Assembly: GCA_029204225.1 (NCBI GenBank)
Contig: CM055095.1
Coordinates: forward strand, 73,902,001 to 73,966,000
Origin: Diphasiastrum complanatum
Taxonomy: Eukaryota > Streptophyta > Lycopodiopsida > Lycopodiales > Lycopodiaceae
DNA: 64,000 nucleotides
Direction of reading: 5' to 3'
Part shown: piece by piece, positions 29,326-41,100 of the stretch
Position numbering within the stretch: the stretch's first letter is position 1
Layout: every line of letters begins with the position of its first letter
The notes under the pieces: model-generated
The model's database searches: none
What the model was told of the DNA's origin: nothing
Seen by the model: the letters and a program-made list of their open reading frames with translations, nothing else
Made by a program: the position numbers and the translations under genes

Positions 29326-29725
29326 TGTTGGAGTTAATCTCCCTTCACCCTCTGATCCATTTAAATAGTTGCAAGTTTTATTTCCTACTACCCTCTGTTT
29401 TTTGTCAACTATAGATGCAATTCTATAGAAAAATAGGATTCTACACACGTGGAAAAGCCAAAATTTGTGACATTGTAGATTTACTCACAATTCTACATAA
29501 ATACTCATTCTACATATTTACACGAAGTTTTGCAACAGGCAAAAAATGCAAAGTATCAAAGATATGTGCAGATCTTGTCATTTCGGGCTTCTTAAAAATC
29601 CTGAAAAATGCAAACTTTCCGACGCCTACAGAAATACATTGTGTTTCACTGATATATCCTTATTACCATCATAATAAGTGTTTTCTTTTCTCGTGTGCTC
29701 TCTTTGGGGAATGGCATCTCTTATA
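29326..29725 (+). mobile_element. Copia D 3' LTR, truncated
   Basis: It starts TGTTGGAGTTAATCTCCC after a purine-rich AGCTTAAGGGCGG, and follows the 5' LTR copy for almost 400 bp. Similarity is lost near 29725, where reverse-strand copia sequence begins, so about two thirds of this LTR are missing. Confidence 0.75.
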
Positions 29726-32538
29726 ATACAATAAATATTGAATTCTGTAATAAGCAGGCTACCACATGCCCTCTTCACTCTTAACATTAGAGATAAGATA
29801 GAACAAGAGATAGGACCCTTGTTGAACACAAAGACATAACCTGATGTCGACTTTCCCTTGTCAACATCTCCAGTTCAATCTACATCTATAAAACCTTGAA
29901 GAAGATTAACCTGAATTCACTAATTTTAAGTAGACATATAATCAACTAAACTTGGTATAAAGCCTAAATAAAGAATTTGTTGATTCGATGAAACCAAGCA
30001 CAAGAAAAATGTTTAAGCCCATAAAGAGCTTTTTAAAGCTTGCATACCTGATGCGTATTTCTCTTCAACTGATAGCCTTCAGCTTGAGACATATAAATGT
30101 CTTCTAAAATCACACCATGTAAAAATGTTGTTTATACATCCATCTGGTGAATTTCTAGATCTGCCACTACTGCAAATAAAAGTAAAAGTCTAATTGACAA
30201 ATTTTTGACCACGGGACTAAAACTTTTTGAATAATCAACATTTGAGATTTGAGAAAATCCTTTGGAAACTAATCTCACCTTCCATCGATCAACTGATCCA
30301 TCAACTTTCTACTTGATTTGATAAACCCATTTGCAAGAAATGCCTACCAATTGGCGGGTCTGTAATAGTCCATGTCTAGTTTTTAATGAGAGATTGATAC
30401 TCTTTTTCCATTGCTGATCTCCATTGATCTGCATCTTGACTAGAAATTGCCTCAACATAATCGACTGCCTCCTCAACAAAGTAACAAGTGGCTATGGCAT
30501 TGTTGATAAATCTATCTAGAAGAACTTTGTGTCGATTTGTTCTTCGATGAATTGGTGTATCCGGCTTATGTTGTTGCGACTATGTTGAGTCATCTACTTT
30601 TGAATCATTGATTAAGGTAAAGTTAAGATTCAAAGTTGATACGATATCGGGTATGTATTCGACATCTATAACTTTCTCCTGTCCCTTGAGATCGACAAAC
30701 TGATCTTCAAGAAATATAACATCTCTACTTATTGTAATCTTCTTAGTCACTAGATTTTATATCCTATAAGCCTTATGATTTGAAGAGTATCCAATAAATA
30801 AAGATAGACTTAGAACTAGTAGAATCTAGCTTTTTTCGAAGTTCTACTAGAATCTGTGTGAAAATGATATAATTGAAAGTTCAAATATGCCATATCGACG
30901 ATTTTGAACCTATCCACACATCTTTGAGTGTTTTGTCAAAACTTTGGAATAAGAATAGTACCATCTTGGAATTTCAATTTGACAGTGCCTGCACCATCAA
31001 TTCCTTGAGTATTGTTATCGCCCCAATGATACATACTTCTAAGTCATAGTTTGACTATACTCATGAAACCAATTTCATTGGCTTTCAGTAGCATTTGAAT
31101 CCAAATACCAAGAATCAACATCTTGTCGGTCTTCATTTGACATGAATGTTGTTTCATCGGCTTCCTTTTCTAAGTCCTTCAAACATTTTGTTGTATTAGC
31201 ATACCGTTGCTGCTAATGTTGCTTTTTTTGTTTGACGCTTCAACAATCATCTAGCAAATGTCCGGTCCGTTTGCAATATCTACAAAATAGCTTTGATATT
31301 GATGAAGCTGATTTCAAATCTGTGCCTTGTTCTGAATCCATATTGTTATTTGACTCTCGTACTTTACGTACGTTCTTCAACGTCTTCTTCTTATCAAATT
31401 TATTCAGATAAAGAGCTTCTGATTCTAGTGCCGAAGAGGAAAATGAAGATCCATTTCTCTGGATCTCTTCCTACAATAGCGTGGACACAGGTTCTGCTAA
31501 TGTAAGATCTTGATTAACAGAAATAGTTGTGTATTAGAGGATGATGAGCCCAAACATAAAATTTTGTTTGAATGTCATGACCTTGTGCAAGACATTACAA
31601 AATCGCAATCCATATCGAATAGTAAATTGGTCCACAATCATTTTATCTTTCTTATTTAGCTGAGACCCCTGTGAACTCATACCAACATTTTCCGCATTTC
31701 TTTCAGTCCGAACAATATTCCAAATACGACCAAAATGTCAATCACATTCACATCGTTCTCTAAATGAAAGATATAGATTATAGATATCTTAGTCAAAGAT
31801 AATTCATTCAATCCACTTATCCGACTAAGAGCATCTACGACTTGATTAGAGCTACCTCTTATATAACAAATTTTCTGATTGAATTATTGCATCAATTCGT
31901 CCCATAGGGCTTTCCTATCCCAAAGATCATGCTGATTACAAAAGTACTTGAGAGGCTGGTGATTTGTATACACTAGAAAGTTACTACCATACAAGTAGTG
32001 TCTCCAAGATTTAGGTGCATAGATAACTAAAAATAATTCATTCTTTGGCATCGTATAATACAACTGAGGATCAGTAAAGTTCTTGCTTTCAAACGGTAGT
32101 GTCCTAAAATCTGTAACAGAACTGCTCCAATTGCAGTACCACTTAAGCCGGTTCTAACGACATAAGGTTGATCTAGATTTGCAATTACTATGGGTGTCGA
32201 AACAAAAAGAATGTTTTTCTCATATGCAGTTTCGAAGTTACGTCCCACTTCATAGAGTGTGCTCAGAATGTTCCAAGACTCTTTCGAAGTTTGGGTTTGT
32301 CTGATATGGCCAATTTGTGTGTCGAAGTATTGAGAGTGATAAAGGCAAAAGCCTTATCATCCTTGAGCTTCCATTTCAAAATGGCTTTCTCATCGACAGT
32401 GGGAGTTAGTTCGACACCTGAAACTATTTCCCAGAGTTCTTTGGCCATTAGCATGACTTTCATCTTGAATTTCCATAGATGGTAATCGTTCTCTACCATT
32501 AGACCAGACTTCGATTGCGAATCCATTGAGGAACTCAA
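29726..32538 (-). pseudogene. Reverse-strand copia element: gag, protease, partial integrase, RT
   Basis: Gag starts at 32538 (MSSSMDSQSKSGLMVENDYH, then LWKFKMKVMLMAKELWEIV). After an inserted gypsy piece (31750-32255) it continues to a complete zinc knuckle, CRYCKRTGHLLDDC, near 31270, then the protease region VDSWYLDSNAT near 31100. Near 30440 DADQWRSAMEKEYQSL opens reverse transcriptase, with KARLVSKGF-like sequence, DYSKSFSPVVK and LEIHQMDVQTTFLHG near 30140. It ends near 29726 without YVDD or RNase H. Many stops. Confidence 0.8.
31750..32255 (-). mobile_element. Gypsy RT/RNase H fragment nested in copia gag
   Basis: The - strand reads FVSTPIVIANLDQPYVVRTG, LSGTAIGAVLLQ, then YTNHQPLKYF and VVDALSRISG in other frames: the end of Ty3/gypsy reverse transcriptase and its RNase H (normally TDASGTAIGAVL). 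It sits between the two halves of the copia gag. It carries no LTR of its own, so the route of capture is unclear; sequence at both joins is too degraded to see a target duplication. Confidence 0.7.
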
Positions 32539-32715
32539 GATGAATGTATGCAGATAGTAGATTGTGTGATTTTAAAACAATTTAGTGAATGTGTACTCTC
32601 TGTATCGGAACGTGAAAGTCCTGATATTGTATGCTATATTAGAGTGATTGCTTGATTATTACGCTTGATTCTGTATTGGTATCAAATAAAGTAAGGGATC
32701 AGATAGTATAAACCT

Positions 32716-33431
32716 GCTCTAATACCATGTCGAAAATGTTGCGAAATATTCCTCGATGCATGACTCTACGTCTATCGAATTCGAGCTATTATCGACCAGC
32801 CGATGATAGCTCTACTTGATCCGAGCTTCGAAGTCGCAAGGATCGATACTATCAATTCTGTAGACACACACGAATTCGATAAAAATGCGGGAACATGAAC
32901 AGATCAAGCAAGCATATCGGAGCTATAGACATTACAATCAACATTAATTGTTGGTCACATGAACGATTCAACCTACAAACTATGTTATTTGCATGTAATG
33001 ACTCAGACAAAACAGGAAATAAGCAATCGACAAAGATACGACTTCCTCCCTATATCGGAAACGATCCAATTGGGTCGAAAGTATGTATACAATCTAAATG
33101 CATACAGATGCACAATCTTCTTAAAATGATATTCTGAAAACAAAGGAAGATCAAATAATTGCGCTCTAATTGAATGCATGATCGAATCATAACGATTTAC
33201 ATTGATGTGTTATTGAATACTTATACATTGAAGCAGTACAATTACAAAAATGCTTCAGTGATAGATTTACAACTTGGATTAAGGCACTATGTGTTGTTAG
33301 CAGTCACTACTGAGCAGAATATGTTCTGTTGAACATTCTGCGAAAATCACGGGGGCGTGAAGACAGATGGTCAAATGACAATCAACAGTCAAGTTGATAG
33401 TTTGATGGTCGACTCAATAACAACTTTGACA
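32716..33431 (-). mobile_element. Primer binding site and 5' LTR of the reverse-strand copia
   Basis: GCTCTAATACCA (32716-32727) is one base off the standard site and lies about 180 bp outside the gag start. TGTCGAAAATG at 32728 begins the LTR. A plausible outer end is AACTTTGACA at 33431, but the inverted ends agree only in part, so that limit is tentative. Confidence 0.5.
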
Positions 33432-34930
33432 ATTGTCGACCCAAGTGTCTTCGATGGGTTCGATCAAAGCAGATTCAGATTCAGATTCAGGGTTTGTCAA
33501 GCTTATTCATATTTGCAATTTTTGTGTATTTCTACAGACTGTTCAAAAACACATGTATATCTGCAGAGTATGCTACAAGTATTTACAACAAATGAATCGA
33601 TCTAGATTAGTTGTGAGATTAGACATGGAGAGGATAGAAATCCAACAATATTTAACTCAAATAATATTATTCCAGAGCGAAAAAAATTTGTTTAACATTA
33701 TGTACAAGTTTCAATCGTTGAAAGCACGTTGTATTGCTGATCATGCAAACCACATTCTTACAACCTTTGGCAATATCCAAGTAAACCATTATTTCCATCA
33801 CATATAAATCTAATTAACTGACTGATAGATTTGAAATCAGGACATAATCCGATATTGGGATCTTCAAGATAAATTGATCCATCTACCCACAAATCAACAT
33901 GCCTAAGATTATGTTTCCTCAAATCTTTGATTTCTCTAAATTCTTGTGTACATTCTCCTAAATTTTTCCTTCTTCAAAGTAAAATCCTGTAATACCCTGA
34001 AAGATTGCAATTGGCACAACTGAGACATCATCAAACTTATCGATACCTACATCATTAATCTCTGCCTTCCAAATAACAGCACAACATGCCATCTCACCTT
34101 AGCTTTATTCACCAGAGATATCAATATCAAATTATGACTACACTATTTAGTGAGTTTTCAAATGGCCTACCGTCATAAACTGTTGCACCAAATTTTAAGT
34201 AATTCAATTGTGGTTAGGAATAGGTGCTCATTTCTGCCAAAGCATATTGGCCAGTACATTAGATCCTAGCATTTTCTACCGAACTAATTCTTGCATTTCC
34301 TAAACCTGCATAAAACATAATGTAATAAGCCCATAAGTTTAGAGCCCATAAAACATAACGTAATAAGCCTGTAAGGTTAGAATAGAGCAAGGTGTTCATG
34401 CCACAATTTCCTTTGTCTTCTATGTGCTTATGCAAGATTTGGTTTAACAGTTTGTTAGTGCTTTCAACTGTCCATTAGCACTGGATTATATGTGAGCACA
34501 ACTTTTCTTGGAATCTAGCAGCATTATCCCAGAAATCCTCATAATGAGTGGCAAAGGTGGTACTGGTAGGTGGTAAATGCTAGCAAGCATTCATGACAAA
34601 GAGTTCTCACAAAACCTTTACAGAAACTGATTTATTCTACCAAAAAGTTTCTATTGAGATTCAATGTCTCAGTGCTCAAGTCAACTACAACCACAAACTC
34701 GTCATAGCAATGGTTAAGAGGCTGAGGATGAGAATGAGTTTTATCTTGAAATAGTACAGAATTGCAGAAACTATCATTTGAAAGCACTGCTTTAAGGAGA
34801 ACATGTGGCAAACATGATCAAGGGTATCTGTTTCTTCATTGCTTATTAGCTTTTAAACCTTGCAACTATTTTCCAAAGTAACCAATTATTAAACATGAAA
34901 GGCCATTCTCATGAGAGATCAATCACACTC
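33432..34930. other. Unassigned DNA downstream of the poly(A)-binding protein gene
   Basis: No gene is seen. Two 38-bp tandem copies beginning CATAAAACATAA (34309-34346 and 34347-34384) are the only clear structure. Some of the stretch near 33840-34120 may be decayed retroelement, but I found no firm motif. Confidence 0.4.
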
Positions 34931-34934
34931 TTGC

Positions 34935-34940
34935 TTTATT
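34935..34940 (-). terminator. Probable poly(A) signal of the poly(A)-binding protein gene
   Basis: AATAAA on the - strand, about 240 bp after the stop codon at 35182. It is the best-placed candidate; the true cleavage site is not visible from sequence alone. Confidence 0.45.
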
Positions 34941-35181
34941 GCTCAGCTGTTGAAACTGTTTCAAAAATCTTTAATGCTAAAAAATAAGAATGCAGCAACT
35001 AAATAAAGACCATAACTTGGAAACTTCTGTGCAACTAGTTATCCCAAACTTGAAAGCGTTGAGATACAATGTCTTGCAAGAGCAGTATGCAGCATTTTAA
35101 GCAAAAAACACAAAAAAAATATCTGCACAATTAGCAGACTCTTCAAAGTTCAGATCTTTCAGGCCTGCTTGTGCTGCAAAA

Positions 35182-38100
35182 TTATAGTAGACTTTCAGTA
35201 GAAAGAGAATCGCTCAAAGAAAGAGATGAAAGCTGATCTGTTGGACTGGATCCTGCAGCAGCCTGTGCCATGTGCAGAACATCCATAGCTTCAGCGACCT
35301 TTGCCTTCAAGGCTTCTGGAGACTCAATTAAGTGCAATACTTCTGTTTGGTCCATTTCCAAAAGCATACCGGTAACTTTCCCAGCATGATCATGCTGTAA
35401 CTGGTCCACAAGTGGATAAAGCTGTTCACCTAGCATCTGCATACAACCAAAGGAAGTCATCAAATTAAGAGCCCCAATTTCACGTGCTGAGGAAGAAAGG
35501 TTATGTTGATGATTAGCACCAGTGCATTGACAATTTCCCACTATTCTTCAGTGTGACAAAGAATATCAAAACGCCAGAACTGAAGGGTGAGAGACCACGC
35601 CTCGATGGTGCTCTTTTCAAGCTGCAATTTTAAACCAAAATTTGAATACGAATTTGATGAATGAAATACAAACCAAAACTTATCAATCGCTCTACTAACA
35701 ATGATACCGTGCCACTAAGTTGGCTGAGCCAAGTGACTTTTGCATGAATGCTTGTTTCATCAGAATGAAACAACCTTTTCCATACAAGCACTAAAAAGCA
35801 AGGATCAATGGGAGCTTGAAATCTGCTTCCAGAAACTTGATAGGTGCCAAACTGCCAGCTCCGCTATATATTTGCTGAGCTAGCATGGGCTGCCACACAT
35901 AAAGAATGTGCATTTTGTATGTGTGCCAGTATATATTAGACAATGTTGCATACATATATGAGAAGTATAGCATATATGTGTGTGTATCACGCACAAATTG
36001 TGCATATCCTTGTATCTATACATGGTTATGTGGATCGACATGTTAAAGTAGTCCTAGAGCATAAGAAACGAGACATATACACCTATAGATCCACACATAG
36101 ATACTATGTACCGATGGTGACCTTTGCATTAGGTCGAAGGGCTGAAACTTAAATGAATGGCAGTTAAACTTGGTGGAAAAGTCACTAGTGATTTCAAAAT
36201 GTAAAGAATTGCGACGTAGGCTCCCCTGGACGACTGAATTTTCTTACAGACCACCCAATTTTGGTCATGTACTGACTTGTCGGTCCTTAGGGGTCTAATT
36301 TTGTTTAGGGGCCCTATCTTGACTTTTGGGGGTGCCCTACATTTAGTAAGTGGTTAACCTTATAGGGTTTAGTGGCATTTGGTCACATCCAGGTAGAGTA
36401 CTTAGATGCTCATTGTGTATTCCATTCTTACAGTTTGGCTAAGCATTGCTCTCCTTTGCTCTTGTTGCTGTTTTCTCTCTCTCTCTCTCTCTTAGAGTTG
36501 GGCGGTCAGCCTCTTCTCTCTTGTTTTCTGTGGAGATTGATTGATAGCTAGATCTTGGTGACTTGACTCTTGCTTTCCTACACAAGCCTCATCCGGACTA
36601 ACGTGGTGTGACTAATAATCTAAAATACTGGAGTACCGTGTATCCAGGTCTAAAATTAAGTCGAATCCTATGTGCAGGATGTGGACGTAACATTCTTCCC
36701 CCCTTGAACTGCTCTTGTCCTCAGAAGCGGAACTTAGGAAAGTTCTTCTTTATGCTATCAACAAGAGATCTAGGATGAAACCGTACATAAGCATAAAAGG
36801 ACTGTAACCTGTAGGAGAATGCTTTCTACTATTGTATGACCAATGAATTTTTTGCGTTCAAACGATAGTGGCCTATCATTCTGTAAAAGAACCGCTCTAA
36901 TTGCAGTATCACTTGCGTTAGTTCTCACAACTCTATAACACGACAGTTGATACGATTAGAGTTTTAAGTTTCTCAAAACATTGATTCAATTCCTCCTTCC
37001 AAACAACAAGCGGACAGCGTCAGTTCTCACGACTCTATAACATGGCAGTTGTTGATACGATTAGAGTTTTAAGTTTCTCAAAACATTGATTCAATTCCTC
37101 CTTCCAAACAACAAGCGGACTAGGTTGATTATTGAGCGGTGCTACTACTTTAGAATAATCCTCAATGAATCTCCGAAAGAAAACCGTAAATCCCAAAAAT
37201 GATTTAACTTCTCTCACAGTTTGTGGAATCGGCCAATCAACCACTATTCTGATTTTATCCTCATCAATCTTGATCCTCATAAGCAGTGAGTGATCTTATG
37301 ACCAAGAAAACCAGCTCATGCTTAAAGAATTCACACTTGGATTCCTTAGCGTAGAGGTTTAACTCCTGCCGAAGTTTCATCAAGACAGTTCTCAAGTGCT
37401 CTGTGTTCTTCAAAGGTCTTACTGTAGATGAGAAAATCATCTAGGAATACCACCAAAACTTTCCCAAATATGGATGAAACAAATCGTTCATCATTTGCTG
37501 GAATGTTGCTGGAGCAATCGTTAACCCAAAAGGCAACACTAAAAACTCATAATGGCCAAATCTAGTACGAAATCCAATCTTTTGCACATCTTTCGATTTA
37601 ATTCTTATATGATGGTACCCTATCCTGAGATCTTAGTGAAGTATTTAGCCCCGCCTAGGCAATCTACAAGGTCATCCATCCTTGGTAATAGATATTTATT
37701 CTTAATAGTCACTTTGTTCAACCCTTTATAATCCACAGACATCTGGAAACCTCCATTTTTCTTCGCTTTCAGAAGAACAGGGGCCTCCCGTGGTGACTTA
37801 CTGGGTTTGATATGTCCCATCCTCAGATAGTTGTCTAATTTCTATCTTCGCTTTTTGAGAGAACCTATAAGGTTGTCTAGAGATAGGTTGACTTCTTGGA
37901 ATTATCTCTATCATGTGATCTACTAACCTAGATTGGTGGTAAACCATGAGGTAATTTTCTGATGGAAAACCATCCTTAAATTCACTTATGATCTGATTTT
38001 TCATTGCTTGTTCGTGATCAAAACTTACTGAATTAAAAATTGCAGAGAATTCACAACTATTTAGATCCACATCAAAAACTTGCATACTAGGAATAGCAAA

Positions 38101-41100
38101 TATTGAAAAAACTTCATACTGTGAATAATCAAATGCTTGCATCATATTAACTGTAGAAATTCCATCCGACGAATGTACAAAATTGCAAAAAATAAAGTAA
38201 CTAGCTTATCACCCTCCTTGAAAGTGAGAACATGTTTCTCGAAATCAATAGCCAGAGAAGGCGATTTACTAAATGACCCTTCATAACCAAAAATTAAATC
38301 TACACGGAATAGGTCTAAAACATGAAAATTAACTAATCCTATGTCCTTGTATCAAAACTGGGAGATTCAGCACTTTCACATTCCAAGTCTCCAACTCTGC
38401 TCCTGAAGCTATATAAGCTCTATATCTATGATTCCTATCTTCAGTTGTCAGGCTGAGTTTCTTTACCCCCTGGGATTTCAATCATTTGTGCTGCAGGTTT
38501 CTTCCTTTCCGTTCAAAACTTCATCATATGTCCAGGCTTGCTGCAAATTAAACACAGATTTGCCTTTTTAGCCTTCATCCAAGACAAAAACTTTTTCATC
38601 TTTTTCTTCTTCAGCGGTTCCAATGCCAATCGATCCAATTCGTCAAAATATTTAGGAGCTCGGTCTGGACCTCACCTTCTTCCCCTTCGTGGTTTCCAAA
38701 GTGGTTGGCATTTGCTGAAATTGCTTTCTAGACACCACCACAATGGAATCATATGCTTTTGCAATCCAAAAAGCATCCTCGAGGCTTTGAAGCCCATTTC
38801 CTATGCATTCGTTTTGATAATCGGCAGGCAAACCTAGGATAAATTGCCAAAGTGCCAATTTAGGATCGAATGATGGACCTCGATTCCAGAGATACATAAA
38901 TTTCTATTACTCCCCTCCCCATCTTCCAGTTCACAAACTTTGGTAATAATCGACGTCATCAGCTATCACGAAAGCCTTTTGAAGACCTTCAAAAAAGCTT
39001 TGCAGGTCACCGTGGGCTTTAGTGTCATATCTCGACACCACAACGACGCATTACCACATAGGAATAGCACGACTCTTTCGAACTTTTTCTCATCAGGAAT
39101 TCCATGTAAGCTGAAATAACTGCTCCACTTGACGAGCCAATCATCCACAATTTCCGGTTTCTTCTCCTTCTTCTCCCCCGAGTAAGTTTCAGGCTGGAAT
39201 CCAAGATTCGGACCGATCTCGTAAATAGAACTTCCATTTCCTGATCTTGCTGATAATTCATGTGATTGAGCGTCGTACTCAATTGCACTTATTTAGTTCA
39301 ATAGTTTGTTGATCTCGTAAATTATTCCGATAATTCATGTCATTGAGCGCCATATTCAACTGTTGGCAAATTTGCATGTACGAAGGTACCGTAGGATTCC
39401 CAACTTCTTCAACCATCTTGAATTGAATTATCTAAAGCAAGAAATAAGTGACTAACGTTAATCTTTAGTGACGCACTAAGACAAATTTCGACTGAAACTG
39501 ACTCCAGTATGGTCAAATCACTAACCTCCGTTCATTTCCTAGATAACTCGAAAAACTAAAAAATTTGAATTTTCAAAAATTAAAAAAAATTAAAATTCTA
39601 GGTAACTTAAAAATTCGACAAAAAGTACAATCAGTATATAGGCAATCGAAATCAAAAAATCGACATTCAGTTCAATTCCTCTGCCCGGCATGCAAAGCAT
39701 ACGATATTAACTACTATTTGTCAATTACGAGATTTTTACGTAAAATTCGGTTTCACGAAAATTGTCAGCCAAATTCATTGATTTATGACCCAACCACCTC
39801 AACTTCACACATGTGAGAAGAGAGACACCAAAAAACTGTAGTAGGGCGACGCACTTTCTCAAGGCTATATTGTCAAAAATCATGCAAACACCTCCCCAAC
39901 ACCAAAAGCGACATTACCAACAATCTTTAGCAATCTATTAGACTTCCGTTAAGCCTTCATACAGGTTTTAAGAAGCAGTATGGGCTGAGAACAAAGATTT
40001 CTTGGTTTGTAAAAGGGCAGTTTAGCTACAAACTTGACGGATCCAGCGCATATGCCCCCCGGCACCAAATTACAGATCTGATAGCTTGCTGGAAACGTCA
40101 AGAGGAGTACAAAACAGGCTGTAACAATTCCCAGCATGATCCCCTTGTGGATTGATAGCAGTCCATCTCGCAAAAATCACCAAAAAAGGCTATTTTTCGG
40201 CCTTCTACACCCACAATTCTCTAAACTCTTGGCTCTAACTTCAAGGACAGCTTCAAAAGACTGTAATTAATCCACTTACAAGGTCTACATGGTGTTCCAT
40301 GATAGTAAGCAACCAAATTTCATGAAAAAACTTGTAAAAATGATGATTTTTGGCAATTTTCTTCACTTTTTCACTACATAAGATTGATTACAGCCACATG
40401 CAACCCTATTCCGCTCACATGCAACTCAATTTACAGAGTTATAGCCATCTAATGATCTGATCTTGTTGGATTCGAGTTCTTACACTGAGTTTCTAGTCAA
40501 CAATCATGAAAAACAAGCAATTTTTGACCAAAAATATAGCCTAGAACCATACATCATGAAAACAACCAGCATGCATCATTATTTCCATCATTAATGATCC
40601 CTAGAATGAAAATTTTCAGATCTACCAAAGATTTGAGCTACATAAGCAAAACCCCGAAAAAGCATCGTAAATTGACTTCCATGGACATTGTTCCATAAAA
40701 CCCTAGATAAAATCGAGAGAGACAGACCTTAACAACATGCAAATGGAAACTGGGAGAATTCACCCACTTGGAATCTTGTTCTCCACCTGGATGAGGATAC
40801 CAATTGATCGGCACCAAAAATCCGATGAAAAGCTTCACCACTCCAAGTTCTTCATCCAATTCATAAGCCTTGCTCTGATACCAATGTAAGGGAAATCCTC
40901 AAGATCTTTCTTGCTTAGAAGTCAAAACACAAGAGAACACATTGTGGAGTACAACCACCCAACCAACTAGAAGCAACCGACCAATCTCCAACAGGTTCAC
41001 CTCCGAGACAAGGAATAGGAAGCAAGAGTAGCGTCAAAGAACCTGGCAATGAATCACCAAAACAATGATGGAGTAGGGCGAGTTTCCACAAGCTATATAG

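Noticed and set aside
36481..36492. Short CT run as another long microsatellite
   Set aside because: Only about 20 bp long, within normal variation for this sequence.
39949..40173. 74-codon frame with signal-peptide-like start in the gypsy leader
   Set aside because: It lies in the untranslated leader of the gypsy element and has no family match or conserved context.
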